A DNA stretch of 64,000 nt from Trichoplax adhaerens. Taxonomy: Eukaryota > Placozoa > Uniplacotomia > Trichoplacea > Trichoplacidae. The DNA is taken from assembly GCF_000150275.1 (NCBI RefSeq), contig NW_002060943.1:2287907-2351906 (forward strand), read 5' to 3'. Below, one piece after another: positions 38,824 to 49,620 of the stretch (positions are counted from its first letter, which is position 1; each line of letters opens with the position of its first letter). The translations under genes and the position numbers were made by a program. A model generated the notes under the pieces. The model made no database searches. It was given only the letters and a program-made list of their open reading frames with translations, and was not told the origin of the DNA.

Positions 38824-40399
38824 ATGGACAATTCCCAAGTTATACCGTCTAATGGTGATAGCGACGCCATGGAAATTGAAACAGCCAATCAATTAGCTGA
38901 TGATGGTAAGCAAATTGATAACTACCCTTAATCACTGCAGATAGATAAATACTCTACCTATTTTACTCGTATACCTCCATGCCAAGTACAAGACGCAGTA
39001 ATTTAAAAATAGATTCCGTCATTATGCCAATTGGATGTTGATTCGTACAAATAGAATTAGATACATTTATTTCCAGTTTTCAACCAACGTGTTTTTATGC
39101 TTTGTTCCCTACTGTTTAAACTGTCTGAATGGCGGGTAGAAGCCAAAGATAACAATGATGATAGTATCCAACGCAAGCGATTTCTCGTCGAATTGGAATT
39201 CGTTCAAGCACTGGCTAATCCACAATATTTAAACTGTAAGCCATTATTAATACAGTAGACGGTGTTTTTCCCATTAAATAATGTGCACATTTTCTCTTAC
39301 ACTTAATCTATCGTCATAGTGGATAATATCCAATGAAAGGGTACTACTAGTAGTACAGCGGTACTCTTTGTATAGCATAACCAACATCAATCGTATAGCT
39401 ATAGTTTAAATCACTTTGTTGCATATTTAGTTCTAGCTCAACATGGATATCTTAGAGACAGCGCATTTATCAACTATCTCGACTACTTACAGTACTGGAA
39501 GCAACAAGAATACGTCAAGTTTGTGAAGTAAGTATCATCGCTTGGCAATCAATTCACTGTACTGATTTTGTACTGAAAGTAATTCTCATCTTGTAGCAAA
39601 TACTAAAATAACATAAGCATAACTTTAATGTTACATCATACAAATATTGCTTATAATATTCACTCACGATGGAGTTTATATCGTAACACGCGTAAAACTT
39701 TATCCATAGGCATTCTGAGATCAATTTTTTCAAGTACTCGTTAATTATCTGCCTATTACAGTGAAAATTTGTCCCCTTACTAAAGTAATGACGATTAAAT
39801 AGCCACCGACATTTCATGATATTATCCACATACAGTATACTGTATCATTACTGTAAAACGGTACTATTATCTACAATGAAAGTGGAAATCTCACATGGCA
39901 CTAAACTTACACCTTTTCAATTCTATAAACGACAACTATTTCCTCACTTTTATCATCTGTTATTACTAGATATCCGCAATGCTTGCATTTCCTAGACCTA
40001 CTGCAATCCGAGCACTTCAGACGGGAACTGATTAATAATCCTTGTGCCAAATTTATTGAAGAGCAACAATTGTTGCATTGGCAGTACAATACTCAAAGTA
40101 AGATTAAAGCTGTTGTTGAAGCAGCACGGCAAATCAAACAAGGTACGATTCCTTTGACTTGATGCGAAGAAATTTTACAATCATATAAAGATAACAATAC
40201 TATGGGTATACAGAATGCAAAAATCATTTTATCAATGCAAGCCGATCTCATACTTTGCTGTAATAGTGTTCTAGTTGGACGAACGTTACGATTATACACT
40301 ACTATTTAATTATGTCTAACATGATTATTTATTTGTACGTATTTAGAAAGTGGGATTAATCGAAGTCAATACAACAACGAGACAGTTATAAAAAGATAG
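38824..40399 (+). CDS. MED31: Mediator complex subunit 31 (SOH1)
   Basis: Middle-module subunit of Mediator, linking transcription factors to RNA polymerase II in the nucleus. Exons 38824-38905, 39077-39235, 39431-39527, 39970-40142 and 40347-40399 join in phase to give 187 residues. The conserved SOH1 core is clear: RKRFLVELEFVQALANPQYL, FLAQHGYLRDSAFINYLDYL, YWKQQEYVKFVKYPQCLHFL, SEHFRRELINNPCAKFIEEQ and LLHWQY. An ATG at 38869 begins MEIETANQ, resembling the usual MED31 start; the frame is open further upstream to an ATG at 38626. Exon 2 could also begin at 39143 in the same phase, which would remove a 22-residue insert and bring the protein closer to family length. If intron 4 is not spliced, the frame ends after eight more codons. 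Confidence 0.93.
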
Positions 40400-43249
40400 T
40401 GAAGCACAATAAACGATTTTTACATTATTGGCAGTAATGGTAACATCAGCATGCCTGTCCTGTCCTATTCCTGCCTGATGTAACTGTACTAAACAAAGGT
40501 GTAATCGTATTCTGTGATTGTTGTCATCGTAGATACGCGAGTCAACACGACAAATATTCTAGACTTGGGCATAATCATGTTGAATTTGATTGTGATCACG
40601 TAAATATCAACTATTGATTATAACATTGCGGCCATTATGCATCTTTTAGAGTTGTATTCATTCCTAGAGTTTTAGTTTTGATTAACTGACATCGAAACTG
40701 ATGTTATTCCTCTATCCTAATATCTTTAATAATCCTTTATCTGCACAAAAAATTATACGGCAAGCCCGTTACTGTAATCCCTCGTCGAAAATTCTATATA
40801 CATCACGGAACTATTGTTGTAAAATCTATTATTTTATATTTATCTGTTCTGTATGTCTATTTTATAGGATTTGTAATATAAGAGTTTGTAGAATAGAAAT
40901 AACCATGAGATCATTGTATTATCACTGGTATGCTATCTATATAATTTATAGTCGTAGTTATAAAAAATATACGTATCATTTTAGGCGATAATTTTTCATA
41001 CGCGTAAGCGCTACTTCGACATTATGGTATCAACTGTACTGTAAAGTAAATATTATAGTCACTTCCGTTACTTTCGATGAATGATAACGATATAACTTAC
41101 GCTCTCTCTTAATGCTGGTAACGTTGATCACCTTGCAAGAATTTGTAAAACAAATGTAAAATACAGTTATCATGCGCTGTATGGATTTAACATATCTACA
41201 TTGGTATGAAATTTCAATTTTCTTTTTTTCCGTAATTATTGTTATTGTTACTACTTGATAACTGCGCTGTAGCCTGGTACAAGGAAGATGAGAGTTACAA
41301 AATATGACCGTTTATCTTCTATATTACTGCTATAGTTCAAAACAGATTGGTAAGGCAGTAAATATTGGATGTATTTCACATGCTCACCGCGGTGATTTCA
41401 TTACCACTGTAGCAATTTGTAACATTTTATCCTACTTTTGAATAAACCCGAATAATTTGGCGGAATAAAATCACCTCGTTTCTTATAGAATACGAAATAA
41501 TAGCATACAAAATAATGTAAAATTTTCACGGTGTACTTAGGGTATTGGTCGCTTTTACCCTATTATAAAAGCATTTCTCACAAAGGATTTAATATCCTGT
41601 ATTAACACATACGCGTACATGGTTTTACTTCCGACAAATACATGTCACATATCTCTCTCAAATGTTAACTACAGTATATACAGAAAGCTGAAATTCTAAA
41701 GCGGATATATCTATAGTGCATTACAGCTAGCATATTGGATCATAATGAACAGCATTAAGCCACGTTTTATAAATTAACCATTTACACAATATTTACGAGA
41801 GCTAGCGGTAGGTCGTAGGTGTTTACGAATGTTGCATATCTTGCCAGCTAATACAATTCGAAGGTAAATCAATCCGAGTTTAGAACTGTAATGAATGCAT
41901 TACGTATCAAAACTTAAGAGTAATTAGATTAAATAAGATCGATAAGCTGTTATTAACTAACTATACAGTAAGTTAAATACTCAGAGCAAATTGGACAGTG
42001 CGATATTAAGCTAGTACATTAGTTCATTACATCAGTTGAACGACTACACGCAGAATAGAAGAATATTTACCGCTAATGACGATGTGATGTATATATATAT
42101 AGTATATATGTATTAAAAATTGCGTAGTAGATACAGTAATACTGTATGACGGACAGTTGCACTCAATAAATGACACATTTCAAGTTCCTCGATAACATTA
42201 AAGAAATAACGTCACTTATTACTTTTGCATATATCGACAGTTTTTACTCTCGCAGTTAAAATCCATAGCGATACGCTCGTATAAGCACAAAAGCTGTTCT
42301 ATTCCACTAAGTATCATTGCAGTTGCTACATAATTATTCTGCTACCGTAAGCAATCAAGACCACATGTTTTACTATACAGTAGATTGCCGTAAGGTGTGA
42401 GAAATTTGGCTCAACACAATCCACCTTTACGGTCGGTAACCTATAACTTTAAAAATCATATTAATTGGTGCTTATCAAGTGAACTAATTTGTACTTTTAA
42501 ACGTTTTATTGTTATTAACATTCTTGCAGATGATTATAAAAGTTAACTATACAAGTTATTTAAGGCATTTCTATATAAAATGCCTAATTGCTGTCGTAAT
42601 TAAATCAACTCTCAGTTAGTATGGTAAAAGATTTAAAAGATTTTATACTACTATGCTAAATACTACAGTAAGACTACTTAAAAGATTTAAATTGGTATTA
42701 TATTGCAGAAAGAGACACCATTATTACACGTGATCCATGCGCTCAATAATGCCTAACTTGATACAAAATATGTTATGATGTGGACGGCTTAGAATATCAT
42801 AATACTGTACTGTGTAATACACTAGTGCAATCATTTAAAATTAATCAATTAACCCATACTAACATTACACACGTTAGCACTACATTATCCCATATTACTA
42901 CAATTGAAAGAGACTAGACGGTTAAATAATATTTTTATACGAACTGAAGGTTCTACAGTCAGTATAGCAATATCCATTATTAATCAGATTACAGTACTAC
43001 AGTGTAGTACCGTATTCATGCATTGATCATAATGTCGCATAATTGCTTGACTACTCATGAATAAACCACATGCATACCAAAAATTTCATACACTAACATC
43101 TAGCAATGCTCAGCTGGTACATCTCTAAATTACTACCATTACTGTTACAGAAGTAGAAATCCTACTCTAAGGAAATGTTGCATGTTAAAGACTTGTCTTG
43201 ATCATATCCTATGAGAAAGCAGTGCTTTCTTATACGTCAGGCAACCATT
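40400..43249. other. Intergenic, AT-rich, between MED31 and UBE2L3 3' ends
   Basis: About 2.85 kb between two convergent genes. No supported exon, RNA gene or tandem array. Only isolated TACTG motifs occur (for example about 42803 and 42990). A 96-residue open frame at 40701-40991 has low-complexity composition and no family resemblance. Confidence 0.45.
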
Positions 43250-45268
43250 TTAATCGGTTGGTCTTTTTTCAGCATATTTTCTCGTAAAATCTTCAGCGGA
43301 CCTCATAAATTTCTTACGATCCTTGGAATATTCTTCAGCAATGTCGGTACGCAATGGATGCTCAGGTTCAGGATCATTAATAAGGGCTATTAAGGAGAAA
43401 ATAACTATATCGAGAGGTAGATAATAATAAAAATGATTAAAGCATGAATGGAAAGGAATCGCTTTAGCCCTACTTTGCAGAAAAATATCTCTAATACTGT
43501 TAATGTAGAACACCGATGATTGGGGGGAGGGCCTAATGATGCTCCTTACTTTGATCCGTTTTTGTAGCGGGCTTCCAATTTTCCGGAGAAACTATAGGTA
43601 AACACACTTGACCTTTTTCATCAATGTTTGGGTGATAAATTCTAGTCTTGAAAGTAATCTAAAGACAGTCAATAAACACTCGTTACACGTTTATGAATTT
43701 ATGATTTTAAAATGGATAGGATGTCAGTTGTTTGTATCAGTAGCCAACAAAGAAATAAGCATGATCGATTTTATAAAGACAGGAATCCACAGCGACAATG
43801 CGATCTCCAATAGGCTACAGCCAAAGATCGGATGAATTTTTAGAAAACTGAACAAAATACCGAACTGACCTTAGGAGGTTTAAAAGGATATTCAGCTGGA
43901 TAGGTAATTTCTATTTTAAAGGCTCCTTTATTATACGGGGCACTATTCTAGTATATATAAAAATATTTACATATAAGAGTGTACAGTTGTATGAAAGTGA
44001 TCCATGATAGATCACATCTCTTCTATTAGGCATTAGCAAAGCAGTTATGGTCAACATTTATTTTTTTTCAGGGTAATTTATTGGTAAGTTGTTGTTGCAA
44101 CAGGATGGTATTACCAACTTGTTTCGACTACGGATATAGGAATAGATTATTTTATTCCATACTCGCTAGTCATTTTATCTTACCGGAACGATTAGCCCTT
44201 GCCAGTTTAATATGTTGGTTTCATTCACTTTTATATCACGAAAGCCATTAATTTCATTTTTTTTCAATTCCGCCAATTCCTAAAGGTGCATACAATGAAA
44301 AAGAAGGTAGTCATTACTTATACCGTTGAAGTGATGAAGATTTTACCAATGCGATCACCCACCACGACAGTAAGGTGTGTTGGATAAATTAATTAAGAAT
44401 GAAGGCAGTCGTCTACAGAGTCAACTATTGCATGGTTTGATGAGTTGGTAACCGGCTTGAGTTGGCTAACGTGAAGAAATGGCTTTTGACGAGAGACAAC
44501 GTAGCGCATCTCTACTATCATGACCGCGATAGACATTCAATTATTCTCATCACTCGCTGAATATGACATGAAGCATAGGAAAAAGCATATGAACCACTTG
44601 TCTAGTCATGGTCAATGAAGCAGCTTGCAATTAAAAAAAAAAAAGGCAGACACTAAGGAGAATTCGAGCAAAAATTCGATTAGTTGATTTTGAGATACAG
44701 TAGGTGAAGAAGATTGGAAAGGTTCTACCGTCAGAGTAAACGTGCTAAGCGCTATGCATAGTCATTATCGCTAGCGTAGCGCTATACTGGACACTAGCAT
44801 GGATTGGAGTGTAAGGTACTCAAAAGCATGACAACGCTTGTAGTTTGCCTCATGCTGCTGGATCGATCATTTTAGCCTACCGTAGCCCTTCCAATGGTTC
44901 ATCGTATAATATGAATGGATAGGCTAGCGGTGAAGATGGACGATTGCTGCCATGATTAGTGACTTTTTGGATACAACATAAGAAAGTTCTTGGTCGTGGT
45001 GAACAATACTGTAGAATTATCCACGTCAAAATAGAAATCTACCCCACTGGATTTGTAGGGTAGAAAGTTCCTTTTGACGCGTATCTATCTTCCTTTATGT
45101 AATGTACGCTTCAAGCCATGGATTCAATGTAGCCCCTAAACTACTTTGATCAATCCATGAACAAGGCCATCACTGATACCTTGAATCCATTGATTAGCAT
45201 TGAAACTGCGATCATGATTGAAAACTAGGACGAAATCTTACCTTAGTTAAACGACGAGTAGCGGCCAT
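43250..45268 (-). CDS. UBE2L3: Ubiquitin-conjugating enzyme E2 L3 (UbcH7)
   Basis: E2 enzyme that passes ubiquitin to HECT and RBR ligases. Exons 45242-45268, 44184-44279, 43870-43947, 43550-43658 and 43250-43404 join in phase to give 154 residues, the same length as human UBE2L3. The start MAATRRLTK fits the family. The E2 core shows [24 protein letters not shown] with catalytic Cys86, [11 protein letters not shown] and [10 protein letters not shown]. The ligase-contact residue Phe63 and the His119 typical of UbcH7 are both present, so the HECT/RBR-restricted chemistry is probably conserved. The C-terminus [11 protein letters not shown]...KYAEKRPTD is nearly vertebrate. Intron 1 is about 960 bases. 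The gene appears intact. Confidence 0.97.
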
Positions 45269-46440
45269 CTTCTTTGTACAGTAAGGTACTTACGTATGCA
45301 CTGGTGTAGTTGAAGCAGTACAGCGTTTCATTCGACTCTTGCGTTGATACCGCCCTATGTGCTTGTCCACTTGGGTATACTGTGTTGTTGTCGGGTCAGC
45401 CACTACGTCACACGGTCTAGTCCCCAAATTAATTTTTCACTCTTCCTGTAACGTCAACTTTGAACGAACGATCTAAACGCTACATTGGCCCACTCAGCCA
45501 TTGGCTTTTTTCTACAGTACTGCCCACTGTACACTGTACACTGGACACTGGACTGGAGGGTACAGTACAGTGTGAACCAGTTCGAATCAGAGTACTTTAA
45601 GGTACCCTAAAATCACGAGTGTGAATCAAAATGTAATAAGAATTATACGAATATAAAGCTGAATAACTTGGCTTTTTAGTTTAATTGATTAAAATAAGGT
45701 TATTAGAGCAACCTTTACGTAATATTGTATTAAATTCCGAATTTTCTACAGTACTAAGTAAAAAACATGGAAATCTAACCATCGCTCCTCCCAGGGTAAG
45801 ATATCCTACAGTACAGTACAGTACAGCATGCGTCAACTGTACAGTACACTGGATAGTATTGTAGGCTACAATGTACAGTACAGTACAGTACAACTTGCGT
45901 CGACTGTACTGTACTGTACACTGTACTCGATGACCTGTACAGTACTGTACACTAGACACGGGACTAGACTGGACTGGATAGTACTGTAGGGTACAGTGTA
46001 CAGTACAACGTGCGTCAACTGTACTGTATACTGTACACTGTACTCGATGACCTATCGAGAATTCGAGATGGTTTAGCTCGTGATTACTTTGCAAGTTCGC
46101 ATGCTTGTTTACCAACTGAAAGTAGACTATTGCAGACTGTGCTGGTACAATATGACTATTTACCTTCGCATTCTTCAATGGTTGTACTGAAAGGCGAGAA
46201 AGAGGGATAGACAAAGACAACTGTTAACCCTAACCTTATACTATCCACACTGTACATGACGGGATGGACGATTTTACTGGTCATCTCAACTCAACTGAAT
46301 GTCTGAAATGATACTGTACACTGAGTGTACAGTGCGCAATGGTCATCCAGCTGCTTGGTTGATTTTCAGCAACGTGGTGTACGCTTTCAGTGCTAACGTA
46401 TAGTAGAATGACCAGAAAAATGATAGGCCCGTCGTCATTT
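45269..46440. repeat. TACTG/CAGTA palindrome island upstream of UBE2L3
   Basis: Non-coding gap rich in GTACAGTAC/GTACTGTAC, densest at about 45515-45570 and 45805-46045, where a ~95-base block (CAACTGTACAGTACACTGGATAGTACTGTAGG-like) recurs about three times. Long open frames translate the pentamer as repeated TVQYCTVL-like strings and are rejected as genes. Confidence 0.8.
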
Positions 46441-46460
46441 TGCAGTCAGTCACCACAGTA

Positions 46461-47036
46461 CAGATCTGTAGCATAGGCGTAACATATTTTCACATACCGC
46501 TCATGGCTGGTTCAGGATAGGACAGAGTGACGGAAAGGGACATCAAATCAGATCAAAACGCACGTTCAACTGTACCACTGTACTGGACACTGTGTACAGA
46601 TCTGTAGCATAGGCGTAACATATTTTCACATTCCGCTCATGGCTGGTTCAGGATAGGACAGAGTGACGGAAAGGACATCAAATCAGATCAAAACGCACGT
46701 TCAACTGTACCACTGTACAGTACTGTACTGTACTGTAATGTACTGTACACTGTGTACAGATCTGTAGCATACTGTACAGTACTGTAGGTGTAACATATTT
46801 TCACATTCCGCCCTTGGCTGGTTCAGGATAGGACAGAGTGACGGAAAGGACATCAAATCAGACCAAAACGCACGTTCAACTGTACCACTGTACTGTACTG
46901 TACAGTACTGTACTGTACACTGTGTACAGATCTGTAGCATAGGCGTAACATATTTTCACATTCCGCCCTTGGCTGGTTCAGGATAGGACAGAGTGACGGA
47001 AAGGACATCAAATCAGATCAAAACGCACGTTCAAGT
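46461..47036. repeat. Tandem repeat, four copies of a 136-170-bp unit
   Basis: Copies begin with CAGATCTGTAGCATA at about 46461, 46597, 46757 and 46927. They share GTAACATATTTTCACATTCCG, GGCTGGTTCAGGATAGGACA and GATCAAAACGCACGTTCAA. Unit length varies because the TACTG/CAGTA tract between copies expands (short in copies 1-2, long in copies 2-4). The copies differ by only a few substitutions, so the amplification looks recent. Confidence 0.92.
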
Positions 47037-47322
47037 TCAGAAGATGTTCAGAAGCTACAAATTGCGCTGACCGAGAACGGCCTAGTGATCACGCTGACAA
47101 TGGCAGGCGGTAGCAAAAGTGCACAGCAAAAGTTGGCGTACTCAAGTCGACGATACGATTTAGGCGTAGAAATAACTAACAAAAATAGTCAGTCTTCCCT
47201 ATTTCCACTACAGTGAACGCCTAGTTGACGTATTCTCCCTCTTTCTTGATTATTAGACCTCTTCTTCAAGTTCAATTCTTGTTTTAGAAGGCAGCAAATG
47301 GGAGTTCTACTCAATGAATGGT

Positions 47323-47382
47323 CAGGGACTACTCAACCATTTTTCCCCTCTAAAGACGAGAAAAATGGTTGAGTAGTCCCTG
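47323..47382. repeat. CAGGGACT foldback element (copy 2), perfect 23-bp arms
   Basis: Left arm 47323-47345 and right arm 47360-47382 are perfect reverse complements around a 14-base loop. The ends CAGGGACT/AGTCCCTG match the element at 34550-34607. It is most likely a tiny foldback or MITE-type transposon relic; no clean target-site duplication is visible. An RNA hairpin is an alternative. Confidence 0.75.
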
Positions 47383-47853
47383 GTATGGTAGTCCAGTGAA
47401 CGATGCTTTGTATTCGAAATTTTAAAGATGATCAAAGAACTCAATATTGCAGTAAAAATTTAAAATGATTCTTCATAAAACATCAAGTGCCCACTTTTCA
47501 AGGTTGTCAATTTCACCAAGGTATCCATGACGGCCAATACATACTAAGGCATAGACTGATTACAGGCCGGTGAGCAGCAGCCGGCAATAACATAACATAA
47601 ATTAAACCCATTCTGTACAGTAATTCCTCAAGCTAAAATGAAATGAATTTACTGTAGGATAATTTACAAACTATCACTATGTTGCCTTCTCCATTCAGCA
47701 GCGATCAAGAGAAATTTACAAACGCCAAATGATACTCAGTGACGATTAGTTGACCTTAATCAATTCAGATACAGAAAATTAGATATCAACCTGGCATCAT
47801 TGACCAATACAGTATACTGAATTGGCTATCAACGCGAGGTATCGCTCACATGA

Positions 47854-48165
47854 ACAAAATGAAAAATAAATAAATAAAACTCTCCATCATTGGTTAGGAG
47901 TCAACCTATCATTGAATAGTCATTCTTTTACTGCTTAATACCTTACATTATCCACTTGTTAGGATTTGCATTATCTTAACGTGTTATTGGTTCTATTTCT
48001 ATTTTTTTTACAAAATGAAAAATAAATAAATAAAACTCTCCATCATTGGTTAGGAGTCAACCTATCATTGAATAGTCATTCTTTTACTGCTTAATACCTT
48101 ACATTATCCACTTGTTAGGATTTGCATTATCTTAACGTGTTATTGGTTCTATTTCTATTTTTCTT
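47854..48165. repeat. 156-bp tandem duplication
   Basis: 47854-48009 is repeated at 48010-48165 almost base for base (ACAAAATGAAAAATAAATAA to the T-rich end). The second copy runs straight into the acceptor TTCTTTCAG before the Ig-like exon at 48170; the first copy lacks that AG. The high identity means a recent event or an assembly artefact. Confidence 0.9.
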
Positions 48166-48169
48166 TCAG

Positions 48170-48858
48170 ACGGAAATGCCATTGATGTTACAAACAAAAA
48201 AAATAGATACTCTTCCCAATCAGAAAATTAACCTAACCTGCATTATCAAAAATATTTATAGCAATGTAGGCCATTACACTCTGTACAAGTGGTACATTTA
48301 TAATGACTTCGCTCAAAATAAGCAACGTCAAGAATTTGTTATTGATAAATTGCAAAAAGTGCATCTCGATTTTTATATACTGTATGCTGGACTCGTTACG
48401 ATATACTAAGGAAAAATGCTTTCGTCTACTTATTCACAAGCAGTAAGCATATAGATAATTACAATTTAGAAGAATGATTTGATGCTCGTGACATGGTTTC
48501 TAATTATTTTATACATCACAACCAAGTTTACCATCTAAACCAAGTATCTCTCGTATCCTGTTTTCCAACACCAAACCGATATGGAAACAACAACCAAGTC
48601 TACCTTGAAGGACGTTATATCAATTAAATGGAATCCTGTGAAGAACTTGGGTGGATCCAATGTTGATTATATTCTGCAATATTCCAATCGTACATAAACT
48701 GGTAGGTCCACATATTTGTATTGCACTGCAGTTAACCGTGGAAAAAAATATCAACATATCATAGAAATGGATCAACCAATCCGAAAATTGATCTACGACT
48801 TATTGCTAGAAACCACACAGGAAGTGCCTATAGCGATTGGGAAGAATTTGCAAGTCTG
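48170..48858 (+). pseudogene. Disrupted immunoglobulin/fibronectin-III gene fragments
   Basis: After a good acceptor (TTCTTTCAG) an open stretch from 48170 to a stop at 48409 contains KINLTCIIKNIY...LYKWYIYND, resembling an Ig-like domain with its Cys and Trp. Farther on, FN3 features appear in separate frames: ISIKWNPVKNLGGSNVDYIL ends in TAA at 48695, and IDLRLIARNHTGSAYSDWEEF ends in TAA at about 48856. A further frame change lies near 48540-48560 (PSKPSISR against TDMETTTKSTLKDV). The fragments are in natural domain order but cannot be joined by obvious splice sites, so a decayed cell-adhesion or receptor gene is likeliest. Unseen introns or sequencing errors are the alternative. Confidence 0.45.
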
Positions 48859-49368
48859 TAAATCCAACAGAATAGATTTAGATTTAAAGCATAGCGAGTA
48901 GCAGTAAAGCGTTGCATCTGTTAGGATAGAGTAGGAATTTAACTCAGTAGTAATAATAAATAGGATAAACCTAAAGAAAACTTTTGATAGTAACTGTAAA
49001 AGATATAGATATCTACGAATATAGCGTAGACACTTAAGTAGGAAGTTAACTGAAGTAAACCGGCAAAAAACCGTACTGCAAGAGACATCATTACATAAAC
49101 TACCATAACTACAGTAAAGTGAATATCTCTGCGGCATACCGACACTTGTGATTGTAGATTTGTGTGCCATTTGATCAAGTATGAAGCTAACTGAAATAAG
49201 CTAGCGAAAATTGTGCTTAAGAGACTTCATTGCATAAAGTAACTAAAATAAAGTCATTAGTAATGTTTTATTGCTTTAGAAGTCATAAATTTCGAAATAA
49301 ATTCTATCTACTTTAATTTATTGAGCTAATAGCTAAATGTAAATGCGTAACCATGAAGGGGAATCGCG

Positions 49369-49620
49369 GTGGAAACAGATAAAAATCCTCATGCTTCGAT
49401 AGAATATCAAATACATGATTTACGATATTATATTAGGGGCGATCTCGGTTTGAAAGACCTCATTCCTCTAAAATATCTTACACTCGGTACAGCCATAAAA
49501 TTTTCGAAAATTGATCAGTTTGCAATTCCCGCAGATTGGAATAAAGGATTTTTAATATTTGGATTTGCTGTTTCCCAACAAGATTTACAAACTTTAAGCC
49601 GTAGTAATTTGCTGAGCTGA
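49369..49620 (+). CDS. Unidentified 83-residue open frame
   Basis: An open frame downstream of the Ig/FN3 fragments, with mixed composition including YYIRGDLGLKDLIPLKYLTL and FAIPADWNKGFLIFGFAV. No family was recognised. Position suggests another exon remnant of the damaged upstream locus, but chance is possible. Confidence 0.2.
   Translation: METDKNPHASIEYQIHDLRYYIRGDLGLKDLIPLKYLTLGTAIKFSKIDQFAIPADWNKGFLIFGFAVSQQDLQTLSRSNLLS

Noticed and set aside
40701-40991. 96-residue plus-strand open frame
   Set aside because: Biased Tyr/Ile/Cys composition typical of AT-rich non-coding DNA; no motif or splice context.
45573-45600. GTTCGAATC resembling a tRNA B box
   Set aside because: No cloverleaf, A box or acceptor stem could be fitted around it.
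45681-46220. 179-residue minus-strand open frame
   Set aside because: Mostly the same pentamer translation (CTVQYS-like), no family resemblance; a repeat artefact.
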